Shown here one piece after another: positions 35,336 through 44,176 of a DNA stretch of 64,000 nt; position 1 is the first letter of the stretch, and the number at the start of each line of letters is the position of its first letter. Both the position numbers and the translations under genes were made by a program. The DNA is taken from contig NZ_JAUOPE010000006.1 of NCBI RefSeq assembly GCF_030546755.1, forward strand, positions 1 to 64,000, given 5' to 3'. Source of the DNA: Colwellia sp. 1_MG-2023. GTDB taxonomy: Bacteria; Pseudomonadota; Gammaproteobacteria; Enterobacterales; Alteromonadaceae. Below the pieces are notes generated by a model. The model did no database searches, was not told where the DNA came from, and was given only the letters and a program-made list of their open reading frames with translations.

Positions 35336-37021
35336 TTAGGAATTAACGATTGGATCAATTATTATCTTTCTCTCTTTGTAGCGCATTTTACTCGGGCCAT
35401 ATTCTCGTTTCGTTTTCTCGTGAAACTCTCCAACAATCAATTGTACACCATGGTAAATGCGTTCATTAGCCTCTATAAAAACACTAGCCATATAGATATT
35501 TTTTTCTTCTTCAACTAATTCTTTTTCATTCAGTAATTCACCCATAATCTCTGCATGATGCTTATACGTTGACATTACCTTATTGAGTACTTCAGGGTTG
35601 AGTTTATCTTTAGGCAGTTTTTTTAATTTATTACTGGCTTCTTTCAATTCATTAGTCGCGTTCGATTCTGCTTCTAATTTTTCTTCGATATCGGCTAATT
35701 TTTCCTGTATTTGTTCCAACCTTTTGTCAAAAGTAACAATGGTCGTGCTACCGGCGGTTGCTCCTACAGTTCCTGCATGAACAGAACTACCCGCACTAAT
35801 AAATCCAGCGATTAATTTACCGTTTGCTTTCTCTTCGGTACCTAACCACAACCTTTCTTTTACGTTGATAATACTATGCATCATTTGATTTTCGATGCGT
35901 AAGTCTTGACAGGAAATATCAGCATATTGACAATATTTGGCAAAAACTTTTCCTGCCGCTTTAATTGACACACTCATGATAATATCGGTTACTTTTTGTT
36001 CCTCAGTATCCTGCTTTTTACCTATAATGCCACTGCCAATGGTAATATCACCGCCAGACTCTAAATAAGCTGACTCTACGAAGCCTGAAATAGATATATC
36101 GCCACTAGCAATAACTTTCATGCCTTCACAGACATCACCTTCGATAATGACACTACCTTCAAATTGAATATGTCCGGTGCTGACATCAACGTTTTTAATC
36201 TTATAAACTTCATCAACCTCCATACCGTTATCGATAATTCGAGGTAAGCCAACACGAGTGGAAACCAATATATCTTGATTTTTTGGACTAATAGTAGTGC
36301 CATCGCCAACGTTTAATGAGACATCTTCACCAGGGATCGGCTCTAAAGGAGTTCCTGTGACTGAAAAGCCTTTAATTCCTTCTGTTGGAGGGATTTTTTT
36401 AGCTAAAGGATCTCCGACTCTAACACAGATAATATCACCTAAGTCGCGCATATCTACAGAGCCGTCTTCTTGTTCTTTAGGTTTTAAAATGCGTTCTTGG
36501 GCACTTTCAACTAGAAGTTTGATATTGCCGTCTTGACCGTTGATTGGGTCTTTTCCTAGTGCTATTTTGCCTTTAACAATAGAGCCTGGCGGCTCTTTTG
36601 CAGCATATTGCGCAAGTTTAACTAATTCTTCTTTACTAAAACCTTTAGTCACTCCTGCTTTTTGAGCAGCATGTAAAATCGCTTTTGCAGAGAGATGTTT
36701 TCCGCCTAACGCTGTAGATATTTCACCGGTAGCAGACATTTCATCTTTATCGATTTCTATAGATATTTTGGCGTCGCGTCTTTCGAGAATTTGGTAACGG
36801 ATCTCACGACCAGATTGATTGGCCTGTAAGGGTTTTAGAACGCTGTTGAGCTCTGCAACAGCATTTTTTATATTGCCAGAATCCACATATAAAGCAGTAT
36901 ATTCAGAATTTTCAATCAGCTCATGAATTGAAGCTTCAGTAATTAGCTGATTGTCTTTTATTGGTTGTAATAATAAGTCAATATTATCTTTCTTATTAGG
37001 TTCTAAACACGCTTTGGTCAC
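35336..37021 (-). CDS. FapA/DUF342 family protein
   Basis: A 561-residue cytosolic protein. The N-terminal 100 residues are variable; then come GKIALGKDPINGQDG, IKGFSVTGTPLEPIPGED and STRVGLPRI, the FapA signature, followed by a right-handed beta-helix-like region with VIIEGDVCEGMKVIASGDI and a coiled coil from about residue 435 to 500. Members are tied to flagellar or surface functions in some bacteria, but biochemical function is unknown. It lies upstream of the second DUF2884 gene and downstream of a short unknown gene on the same strand. Confidence 0.85.
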   Translation of the reverse strand: MTKACLEPNKKDNIDLLLQPIKDNQLITEASIHELIENSEYTALYVDSGNIKNAVAELNSVLKPLQANQSGREIRYQILERRDAKISIEIDKDEMSATGEISTALGGKHLSAKAILHAAQKAGVTKGFSKEELVKLAQYAAKEPPGSIVKGKIALGKDPINGQDGNIKLLVESAQERILKPKEQEDGSVDMRDLGDIICVRVGDPLAKKIPPTEGIKGFSVTGTPLEPIPGEDVSLNVGDGTTISPKNQDILVSTRVGLPRIIDNGMEVDEVYKIKNVDVSTGHIQFEGSVIIEGDVCEGMKVIASGDISISGFVESAYLESGGDITIGSGIIGKKQDTEEQKVTDIIMSVSIKAAGKVFAKYCQYADISCQDLRIENQMMHSIINVKERLWLGTEEKANGKLIAGFISAGSSVHAGTVGATAGSTTIVTFDKRLEQIQEKLADIEEKLEAESNATNELKEASNKLKKLPKDKLNPEVLNKVMSTYKHHAEIMGELLNEKELVEEEKNIYMASVFIEANERIYHGVQLIVGEFHEKTKREYGPSKMRYKERKIIIDPIVNS

Positions 37022-37065
37022 GTTATAAACTCTCTTTAACTCGACTATTATTTAATAAATAATAA

Positions 37066-37392
37066 TTAAGTATAATTTTCTTGATGGATTCGAATGAAGT
37101 TGTTTGTGCCAACTTTAGAGTAATCAATTTTGTATTCTTTATTATCTAAAGCTTGTATAAAAATCAATGTTTTTTCTTCGCAAAATACATCAGTTGATGC
37201 TACATCAACCACGTCTTGGTAGGCTTTTTTTGCATCCGACTTCTTTTTAGGTATAGGGCCGTTATATATACCGATACCTCTGTTGCTAATTATCACTACA
37301 GGATGAGCGCCATTGATGATTAATAAATCAAACTTCCGAATTTTATGGATGATTGTATTTCTACCACTGGTGATAAAATTTTTCTCAATCAA
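37066..37392 (-). CDS. Hypothetical protein
   Basis: A 108-residue protein without signal peptide or membrane helix. I do not recognise a family. It has a basic N-terminal third, a short Lys-rich patch (PKKKSDAKKAY) and one cysteine. It is encoded 44 bases upstream of the FapA-like gene on the same strand, so it may be the first gene of that operon. Confidence 0.6.
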   Translation of the reverse strand: MIEKNFITSGRNTIIHKIRKFDLLIINGAHPVVIISNRGIGIYNGPIPKKKSDAKKAYQDVVDVASTDVFCEEKTLIFIQALDNKEYKIDYSKVGTNNFIRIHQENYT

Positions 37393-37642
37393 AATATACT
37401 CCTAAATAGCTTTATGATGATGTTAAATATTGGCAAACTATTGGCATCAAATAACTTTCTGCTATAAATAAACTTTATAGCATAATAAACAACTATACCC
37501 CTAACAGATTAAGTAATGCCTGTTTTTTTTAAGTTTAGTTTAGATTAGTTTAAATATATAAAGTTTTGATTTAATACGCAATAAATAACAAGCTATCATA
37601 TGAAAAAGTTAATATTATTGGGTTAATTTTTTTAACATTGCT

Positions 37643-38947
37643 TTAGTTAAAATAATAAGGTTGTTCCGCACTCGCAATTAAGTCTCTTCTAATTAAATCC
37701 AATGCTCTATTGGCTACTGCCGTTTGAAAATAATATCTTGTTCCTTTAATACAAAGGTAAACCGTTTTGATTTTTTTATTATTTCCCCAAGCTATCCATA
37801 CTGAGCCAACAGGCTTTTCTTTAGTGCCGCCTTCTGGGCCTGCAATTCCTGAAACGGCAATCGCATAATCGGCATCAGACTTTGCTAATGCACCCTGTGC
37901 CATTTCTATAACAACTTGTTCGCTAACGGCACCATATTTTCGTAGCGTTTCATTAGATACATCAAGCATTTTTTCTTTGGCACTATTAGAATAAGTGATG
38001 TATCCGGCTTCAAACGATTTGGAAGCGCCGGCAATATTGGTAAGTAAACTTGATATCAAGCCACCAGTACAGGATTCCGCCGTAGTAATGCTTTGATTAT
38101 TTTCTTGCAATAAGGTCAGTACATATTCTGCCATTGTTGGTGTTTTATCACTAAGTTGCGATAAAATATGATCACCTAATAAGTCATAAAGTTTAGCTTT
38201 GTAAATGGTTAATAGCTCTATATCTTGCTTTTGCTGAATCGTTAACTTTAACTCTAAAAAAGGAGAAGAGGCTCTAAAACCAATATCGACTTCTTTTGGC
38301 CATGTGGGGAACTTTTCTTCTAATAAAGCCTGTAATGTTGATTCGCCTAAACCAAAAACATGAAGTCGTAACACTTGATAATGTTGATGTTGTGCTAATT
38401 TAGGTTGTATTAACGGCATAACTTCTTCTTGAAGCATGATGGCTAATTCACTAGGCACACCAGGCGTACAATAAATATCACATTGTTGAAAATTAAGATG
38501 AAAACCTACCGCGCTTCCCGTTCTATTCGGGATGATAGTAGCATGTTGAGGAAGCATGGCTTGTTTTAGGTTGGTCTTATCTAAAGGGATGCCGCGTCTA
38601 TTCGCCCATTCTTGCAAGTGGTTAACGGCACAAGGGTGTTCTTTTAAAGGGAGTTGGCAACTTTTTGCTAATGCTTGCGCCGTTAAATCATCAATCGTTG
38701 GGCCTAAACCGCCATTGATAATAAGCACGTCTGCTTGTTGGCTAATTGTTTGAATTTCATGAATGAGCAAGTCAATGTCATCTGCAACGGTTACCTTACG
38801 TTCAATAGAGGCACCTAAGGGTAATAAATGTTGCGCTATCATCGCTGAATTTGAATCAATGATATCGCCAACCATTAACTCATTTCCGGTTAACAATAAT
38901 TGAATCTTAAGGTCATCCAAAATAGTTTCTCTGTTATTTATACTCAT
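37643..38947 (-). CDS. cinA: CinA family protein with PncC (NMN deamidase) domain
   Basis: 434 residues from the ATG at 38947; a TTG nine bases upstream is the only longer choice. The N-terminal molybdopterin-binding-like (COG1058) domain shows LLLTGNELMVGDIIDSNS and INGGLGPTIDD; the C-terminal PncC domain shows TTAESCTGGLIS and VSGIAGPEGG. CinA-type proteins recycle pyridine nucleotides by NMN deamidation and ADP-ribose pyrophosphatase action. No ribosome binding site is obvious before either start. It stands alone. Confidence 0.9.
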   Translation of the reverse strand: MSINNRETILDDLKIQLLLTGNELMVGDIIDSNSAMIAQHLLPLGASIERKVTVADDIDLLIHEIQTISQQADVLIINGGLGPTIDDLTAQALAKSCQLPLKEHPCAVNHLQEWANRRGIPLDKTNLKQAMLPQHATIIPNRTGSAVGFHLNFQQCDIYCTPGVPSELAIMLQEEVMPLIQPKLAQHQHYQVLRLHVFGLGESTLQALLEEKFPTWPKEVDIGFRASSPFLELKLTIQQKQDIELLTIYKAKLYDLLGDHILSQLSDKTPTMAEYVLTLLQENNQSITTAESCTGGLISSLLTNIAGASKSFEAGYITYSNSAKEKMLDVSNETLRKYGAVSEQVVIEMAQGALAKSDADYAIAVSGIAGPEGGTKEKPVGSVWIAWGNNKKIKTVYLCIKGTRYYFQTAVANRALDLIRRDLIASAEQPYYFN

Positions 38948-39046
38948 TTGAGGCAAGTAATTTAACTATTTAATTAAGGGATTTAAACCTTTTTATTCTT
39001 TGTTGTTACTAATGTTATAAATCAGCTTAAAGAAACAAAAGGATTA

Positions 39047-39817
39047 ATGATGAAATTATTAAATATGGCGAGTGTGATTGGTTTTGTTATCACGACATCA
39101 CTTGTTAGTTTTACAGCAACGGCAGAAGTACGTGATGAAATTACTAAAATATTTAATGTTGGCGAGCCAAGTGAATTTCGGCTTGATAATGTTAATGGCG
39201 ATGTAGAAATAAGTGCTTGGGATAATAACAAAATTAAAGTTAAGGCTGTTATTAAAGCGAAAAATCAAGCCGCACGTGACAGAATCACCATTGAAATGAA
39301 TGAGAATGATCGCGGTGTCAGTGTTGAAACTCATTATAAAAAATCCTCTAACTGGGGAAATAATCACTCTGGTACTGTGGAATATACGGTGATGGTGCCA
39401 CGCTATACTCGTTTGTCTTCTATTGATTTAGTCAATGGCTCACTAACTATTCAAGGTGTGGAAGGTGAAATGAATATTGATTTAGTTAATGGCTCAGTTG
39501 AGGCTGAAGGTTTAACCAAAGATAGTGAAATTAATTCTGTTAATGGAAGCATAGTCGCTACTTATAAGTCACTATCATCTGATCTACGAGATATCTCGAT
39601 AGATACCGTCAATGGCCGTATTGAATTGAATGTACCAGATTCAATTAATGCCGATGTTGAAATTGATACCATGAACGGTAGTATTCGAAATGATTTTGGT
39701 CTGTCAGTGAATAAAAACATGTTTTCCGGGAGAAATTTACACGGCACGATTGGTTCTGGTGATATACGCATATCGATTGAAAGTGTGAATGGTGGCGTAA
39801 AATTACGCAAAAATTAA
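39047..39817 (+). CDS. DUF4097 exported beta-repeat protein
   Basis: A 256-residue exported protein with a signal peptide of about 26 residues (ending ATA). The mature part carries about seven repeats around an x-VNG-x core: DNVNGDVEI, DLVNGSLTI, DLVNGSVEA, NSVNGSIVA, DTVNGRIEL, DTMNGSIRN and ESVNGGVKL, spaced about 18-35 residues. This is the DUF4097 pattern, predicted to form a beta-helix. Function unknown, probably periplasmic or outer-membrane associated. AGGA lies five bases before the first of two ATGs, and a terminator follows. Confidence 0.82.
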   Translation: MMKLLNMASVIGFVITTSLVSFTATAEVRDEITKIFNVGEPSEFRLDNVNGDVEISAWDNNKIKVKAVIKAKNQAARDRITIEMNENDRGVSVETHYKKSSNWGNNHSGTVEYTVMVPRYTRLSSIDLVNGSLTIQGVEGEMNIDLVNGSVEAEGLTKDSEINSVNGSIVATYKSLSSDLRDISIDTVNGRIELNVPDSINADVEIDTMNGSIRNDFGLSVNKNMFSGRNLHGTIGSGDIRISIESVNGGVKLRKN

Positions 39818-39851
39818 CATCGAAAGTGCCATGGTCATAATAATGGTTAAT

Positions 39852-39876
39852 AAAAGCGACATATCGTCGCTTTTTT
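39852..39876 (+). terminator. Rho-independent terminator
   Basis: Stem AAAAGCGAC / GTCGCTTTT with a five-base loop and T run, 34 bases after the DUF4097 stop. Confidence 0.88.
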
Positions 39877-39936
39877 AATGCCTGAAAACGATGAATAGCG
39901 TATTATTTGCGTTAAGGAAATTAATTATTTTTAAAG

Positions 39937-40317
39937 ATGAATTATCAACGGCAACAATTATTTGGTTCTTGGTATCGTAGTGAAGTGTTACCTGATGGCG
40001 CCATTCAAACTGAACTTGCGAAAATGTCTGAAGATGGGGCTTATGAATTTGCTTTTTCAATCCATGGCAAGCAAGGCGAAGTAATAGAACACTCAATCGA
40101 GTTTGGAGATTGGGGGCTGGTTGGGGATATTCATTTCACCATCGCAAAAGCTGAGTATATTGACGATGAACAATACGCGGCAGATCTTGCAGACCAAGAT
40201 AATTACCATGCCTATAAAGTTTTAGAATTAAGCCATCAATTTTTTAAATATCAGCATATTGTTAGCAATGAGGTATTTATCCTTCGACGCGTTATTGATA
40301 AGATCGCCCACTGCTAG
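39937..40317 (+). CDS. Hypothetical protein, lipocalin-like start
   Basis: A 126-residue cytosolic protein. I do not recognise the family. The N-terminal FGSWYRSE resembles the G-x-W start of lipocalin-type barrels, and the pattern of alternating beta segments would fit, but this is weak. It lies 43 bases upstream of dapA on the same strand and may be co-transcribed with it. Confidence 0.6.
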   Translation: MNYQRQQLFGSWYRSEVLPDGAIQTELAKMSEDGAYEFAFSIHGKQGEVIEHSIEFGDWGLVGDIHFTIAKAEYIDDEQYAADLADQDNYHAYKVLELSHQFFKYQHIVSNEVFILRRVIDKIAHC

Positions 40318-40360
40318 TTTTCTACCATTTAAATATTTAACCCAATACATGAGATTACGG

Positions 40361-41272
40361 ATGAAGCAATTAAGAGCTGCTAGTTTAATTACCGCGATAA
40401 AAACCCCTTACCACAGCAATGGTGATATTGATTTACCAACATACGATAAATTAATCGCTGAGCAAATAGCGGCGGGTGTCGACGGTATTATTGTTGGAGG
40501 CACAACCGGTGAAGGGCATTTATTGAGTTGGGAAGAGCACTTAATGTTAATTGCTCATAGTGTGCATCAATATGGTGAAAAATTAATTATCGTCGGTAAT
40601 ACAGGCAGTAATAATACGCGTGAAGCTATTAAAGCAACTGAAAATGGCTTTGCTATGGGAATGGATGCTGCTTTACAAATCAACCCTTATTATGGTCGAA
40701 CTTCAACAGCGGGTGTTATTGAGCATTTCAAACGAGTATTAGCTATTGGTCCTGCGTTTATTTACAACGTGCCAGGTCGAACTGGTCAAGATTTAACTCC
40801 GGATATTATTGAACCATTAGCTGAATTAGAAAACTTTATTGGTGTAAAAGAGTGTGCAGGTAACGAACGTATTGCCTATTATGAAAACAAAGGTATTGCA
40901 TGTTGGTCAGGTAATGACGATGAAAGTCATGATGGTCGCCACCAATTTGGCTCGCACGGTGTTATTTCTGTTACTTCTAATATTGTTCCGGGATTAATGC
41001 GTAAACTCATGGATGAAAAAAATGATACCCTTAATGCTGAAGTGAATGGCTTAATGCAGTGGTTATTTTGTGAACCTAACCCTATTGCGATTAATACGGC
41101 TTTGATGATGACTAATGCTGTTTCGGCCAACTTTAGATTACCTTATCAAGCCTTAACACTTGAGCAACGTCAGCAAGGTTTTGCTTTATTATCTAAATTA
41201 TCTCAAAGCGATATCGTTGGCGATGATCTACAACTGCTAAGTGATGATGATTTTACTTACAGTCCTGAATAG
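40361..41272 (+). CDS. dapA: 4-hydroxy-tetrahydrodipicolinate synthase, plant-like type
   Basis: 303 residues from the ATG at 40361; an ATG at 40349 is possible, and the longer frame overlapping the previous gene is unlikely. Active-site parts are VGGTTGEGH, NPYYGRTS (Tyr), YNVPGRTGQD (Arg) and GVKECAGN (Schiff-base Lys). SWEEHLMLIAHS, the VIGNTGSN-like IVGNTGSNNTREAI, CWSGNDDESHDGR and the acidic end LLSDDDF match plant DHDPS more closely than E. coli DapA, as I recall both. It makes the first committed step of lysine and diaminopimelate synthesis. The usual neighbour bamC is absent, so a second dapA may exist elsewhere. Confidence 0.88.
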   Translation: MKQLRAASLITAIKTPYHSNGDIDLPTYDKLIAEQIAAGVDGIIVGGTTGEGHLLSWEEHLMLIAHSVHQYGEKLIIVGNTGSNNTREAIKATENGFAMGMDAALQINPYYGRTSTAGVIEHFKRVLAIGPAFIYNVPGRTGQDLTPDIIEPLAELENFIGVKECAGNERIAYYENKGIACWSGNDDESHDGRHQFGSHGVISVTSNIVPGLMRKLMDEKNDTLNAEVNGLMQWLFCEPNPIAINTALMMTNAVSANFRLPYQALTLEQRQQGFALLSKLSQSDIVGDDLQLLSDDDFTYSPE

Positions 41273-41291
41273 TGAAATTAAAGTGTAAGAT

Positions 41292-42179
41292 TTAGCTTAA
41301 TGTTTTAACCAAGTTGGTTAGCGATAATGTTAATTGACTTGGTAATTCAAAATGCTTTTCAGTTTGGCTTACTGGGCAAGTAAACTGTAACTCTACCGCA
41401 CACAGTTGTAAATTTACTGTTTCAGGTATTTTCTTGGTTTGGTCGCCATGAAGCCTATCACCCACTACAGGTAAATTAATACTCGCCGCATGTTTTCTAA
41501 TTTGGTGTTTTCTACCCGTTTCAATATTGACTTTTACTAAGCTCAATTGTGCTTGTTGATCTACTTCTTGTGGGAAAAAAGTGGATTTCGCACGTTTATC
41601 ATCAATATTGGTGGTGACTACCAAGCCTGTTTGTTTATCAAGGTTATCGGGGAATACTCCGTGGACAATTATTTGATAAATCTTTGCTAACTGATGATTC
41701 TCGAAAATTTGACTAAAGGCTTGCGCCATTTTTTTACTGTGGGCTATGATAATTAACCCTGATGCTGCTCGGTCTAAACGATGAACAATAAAAGCCGGTC
41801 TTTGTGGTAATAATTGAGTCTCAGCCCAACGCGCTATAGTACAATGATCGCTCCATTTAGAGCCTTGACTTAACAAGCCATAGGGTTTGTACCACACACT
41901 ATACTGTTGCAAATCGGCAATTAATTGCGCTTGTGGAGGTTGTTGAGAGAGTACTTTTTCATCATAATAAAAGTGGATAACATCATGCTGCTGTAGACTT
42001 TTTTTGACTTTTCTAATTCTCTGCGTGTATTTGCCACGCGATAACCATAATGCACCTTTATTGATTGCATCTTTTAATTTAGCGTTACTCAGTGAAAATT
42101 CACAACAACTCTGTGCTAATAACTCAAGTATATTGAGATTATCAGCAGTAACATTAATATGGCGTTCGAATCTTATCAT
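41292..42179 (-). CDS. RluA-family pseudouridine synthase
   Basis: A 295-residue RNA pseudouridine synthase. HRLDRAASGLI (about residues 132-142) contains the catalytic Asp; ETGRKHQIRKHAASI and VVGDRLHGD are the later family blocks. Upstream of the catalytic domain the N-terminal 70 residues resemble an S4-like RNA-binding domain. The exact target, in rRNA or tRNA, cannot be named. It is convergent with dapA and separated from it by only 19 bases, with no clear terminator. Confidence 0.85.
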   Translation of the reverse strand: MIRFERHINVTADNLNILELLAQSCCEFSLSNAKLKDAINKGALWLSRGKYTQRIRKVKKSLQQHDVIHFYYDEKVLSQQPPQAQLIADLQQYSVWYKPYGLLSQGSKWSDHCTIARWAETQLLPQRPAFIVHRLDRAASGLIIIAHSKKMAQAFSQIFENHQLAKIYQIIVHGVFPDNLDKQTGLVVTTNIDDKRAKSTFFPQEVDQQAQLSLVKVNIETGRKHQIRKHAASINLPVVGDRLHGDQTKKIPETVNLQLCAVELQFTCPVSQTEKHFELPSQLTLSLTNLVKTLS

Positions 42180-42476
42180 GTCTGCAATTTTGTCATGTCA
42201 GCAGTTTAGTGATGCTAACTAAGTTTCATAAGAATATGCTGGCGAAAGCAAATGTAATGTTAGAGGTAACAAGGGCTTCACCGAAAAACGTATTGTAGCA
42301 ATTAGCTTCTAGAATTCGAACAGAAATAATGAGTTTTATCATTTAAAGAAAATAGCCAGAAGTTTACATGTTAATTTAACCACTTTACTATTAAACTTAA
42401 CGGTAATTAACATACCAAAATGAAATTTTATGGGTTCAGCTTGGCGGGCTCCTAAACACAAAAAAAGGCAATATAA

Positions 42477-42824
42477 ATGGAACGTGACCTAACACTTTTT
42501 CCAAACGATAATAATGGTGATGCTTTATGGCAAATGTTGTTAGACGGCGATGATCTTTCTCAGGCAAGAGAAATTGAGTTTTCTGTGATTTTTCCTGATC
42601 AAGAACTAGCATTAAAGTTTGGTCAACTGTTACTTGAAAATAATCAAAAATTGTCATTTTGTAGCTATCAAGAAAGCGAAGAATATCCATGGGAAATTAC
42701 CGCTTACCCTGAAATGCCAGCTACTCATGAAAATCTATCTGCTTATCAACATCTATTAGAAACTAGCTCTGAGCCATTAAAAGGAAAATTTGATGGCTGG
42801 TATTGTGTGAGCGAAAATAAATAA
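42477..42824 (+). CDS. RraB-like ribonuclease E regulator family protein
   Basis: A 115-residue acidic cytosolic protein. The order of features recalls the RraB family: D-A-L-W-Q-M-L-L near residue 15, a central beta segment, EITAYPEMPATHENLSAYQ, and a KFDGWY end that matches the DGW signature. RraB binds RNase E in E. coli and modulates RNA decay; function here is inferred from weak similarity. It sits five bases upstream of a small cysteine-rich protein gene and probably forms a unit with it. Confidence 0.62.
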   Translation: MERDLTLFPNDNNGDALWQMLLDGDDLSQAREIEFSVIFPDQELALKFGQLLLENNQKLSFCSYQESEEYPWEITAYPEMPATHENLSAYQHLLETSSEPLKGKFDGWYCVSENK

Positions 42825-42829
42825 TTGTT

Positions 42830-43042
42830 ATGTTTGAACTTGCTCAATTAAAGTCATTTAATAAATTAACCAGTGACTCTTTTCACCAACAAAAGAATTT
42901 TATTAAAAAAGTGTTAGCGGGTCGAATAACTCAGTGCCCGCAATGCAAGCAAAATTTGACCATTCACATGAGTCATACCGATGATCCTTCGACGATACAA
43001 TGTACAAAAAAATGTACTGATATCGAACTTGATTGTAGCTAG
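42830..43042 (+). CDS. Small Cys-rich hypothetical protein
   Basis: A 70-residue protein. Cysteines in CPQC (about residues 36-39) and in CTKKC (about 58-62) suggest a small zinc ribbon. No known family. It follows the RraB-like gene by five bases and precedes a strong terminator, so co-transcription is likely. Confidence 0.6.
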   Translation: MFELAQLKSFNKLTSDSFHQQKNFIKKVLAGRITQCPQCKQNLTIHMSHTDDPSTIQCTKKCTDIELDCS

Positions 43043-43079
43043 TATGGTTTGATAAATTTGTTATTAATATTGAGAGAAT

Positions 43080-43108
43080 AGGAATGCTAATTTAGCATTC
43101 CTTTTTTA
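43080..43108 (+). terminator. Rho-independent terminator
   Basis: Stem AGGAATGCTA / TAGCATTCCT with a three-base loop and seven Ts, after the small Cys-rich gene. Confidence 0.88.
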
Positions 43109-43126
43109 TTTCTTAGGCTTGTTATT

Positions 43127-43180
43127 TAGCTTCGTTACAATAGCTTCGTTATATAGCTTTAATAATTAGCTTTATCATTT
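43127..43180. repeat. Degenerate tandem repeat, TAGCTT core, period 13-14
   Basis: Four copies of TAGCTT start at 43127, 43141, 43154 and 43167; the first two are TAGCTTCGTTA, the others TAGCTTTA-like. It is intergenic, between a terminator and the nitroreductase stop. Confidence 0.7.
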
Positions 43181-43232
43181 AAGTTTTTAACCATGAATAA
43201 CTCGCTTTTAATTTCTCGCTGTTAATTATTCG

Positions 43233-43907
43233 TTATAAAATTGTGCACACTTCATCGAAAGATTTTTTTACTAGTGCATGATGCGGTACCGTGGCATCTT
43301 CAGCAGGATAACCCGTAATAATTAACATGTAGGCTCGATCATTTTCAGGGCGTTGACAAATTTTACTTAAAAATGACATCGGCTTAGGGGTGTGAGTTAA
43401 GGTAACTAAGCCAGAAGAGTGTAAGGCGTTTATTAAAAAGCCGGTCGCTATTCCTACCGATTCATGGACATAATAATTGGTGTTGTTGTCATCAATATGA
43501 ATGCCGCCTTTTTTTTGACTAAAAATAGCAATCAACCAAGGTGCCTCTTCGAGATATGGTTTACTTGCATCTGTTCCTAAAGGTTTTAATGCATCAAGCC
43601 ATTCTTCTCCGGCGCGACCTTCATAAAAACTACGTTCATGGCTTTCTGCTTGTTCACGAATTTGCTTTTTAATATCGTCACTATGAACCGCGACAAAATG
43701 CCAAGGTTGATGATTTGCGCCGCTTGGCGCCGTGGCAGCGGCTTTTATACAATTTTCAATTATCTCTTGTGGAACCGGTCTATTGCTAAAACTACGGATG
43801 GAGTGTCGACGTTTAATTTCAGCATAAAAGGTTTCTGAGCGCGTAAGCATTTCTTCACAAGAATATTCTACGTAATCGGTAAGCGGAGAAGCGTCATGAG
43901 ATTGCAT
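43233..43907 (-). CDS. Nitroreductase family protein
   Basis: A 224-residue FMN-dependent oxidoreductase. RHSIRSFSNRPVPQEII (FMN phosphate binding) and TAPSGANHQPWHFVAV are the conserved opening blocks, and YNLGA-like late features are replaced by LITLTHTPKPMSFLSKICQR-type sequence. Members reduce nitroaromatics, quinones or flavins, or dehalogenate iodotyrosine; the substrate is not identifiable here. The gene is alone. Confidence 0.83.
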   Translation of the reverse strand: MQSHDASPLTDYVEYSCEEMLTRSETFYAEIKRRHSIRSFSNRPVPQEIIENCIKAAATAPSGANHQPWHFVAVHSDDIKKQIREQAESHERSFYEGRAGEEWLDALKPLGTDASKPYLEEAPWLIAIFSQKKGGIHIDDNNTNYYVHESVGIATGFLINALHSSGLVTLTHTPKPMSFLSKICQRPENDRAYMLIITGYPAEDATVPHHALVKKSFDEVCTIL

Positions 43908-44026
43908 AATTTTTTGATTTCCTATCGATAGTTTCTGACAGAATAACTAAACGAAATTATATTGCAAGTGCAATATAATTTTTTAGTCGTTTTCTCAATA
44001 TAGTCGATTCAGAAAGTTAGCCAAAT

Positions 44027-44054
44027 CAATTAAAAAAGACCAATTAAAAAAGGC
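44027..44054. repeat. Tandem duplication of CAATTAAAAAAGAC
   Basis: Two adjacent 14-base copies, the second ending GGC in place of GAC, in the gap between the nitroreductase gene and purL. Confidence 0.75.
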
Positions 44055-44067
44055 TAATGAATAAAGA

Positions 44068-44097
44068 TTAATTACAAAGGAGTTAATTACAAAGGGG
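44068..44097. repeat. Tandem duplication of TTAATTACAAAGGAG
   Basis: Two adjacent 15-base copies differing at one position (AGG AG versus AGG GG), just downstream of the purL terminator and 13 bases from the previous repeat. Confidence 0.8.
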
Positions 44098-44112
44098 TTA
44101 GCGATTATGAGT

Positions 44113-44150
44113 AAATAAAAAACCAGAATAAGCGAACTCATTCTGGTTTA
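44113..44150 (-). terminator. Rho-independent terminator of purL
   Basis: Stem AAACCAGAAT / ATTCTGGTTT with a ten-base loop; on the minus strand it is followed by TTTTTTATTT. It lies 27 bases after the purL stop. Confidence 0.88.
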
Positions 44151-44176
44151 ATTTAATGCTTTTCATGGTAGCTTAC

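Noticed and set aside
44027-44097. Possible CRISPR or attachment site
   Set aside because: Copies are directly adjacent without spacers, and no integrase or cas gene is near.
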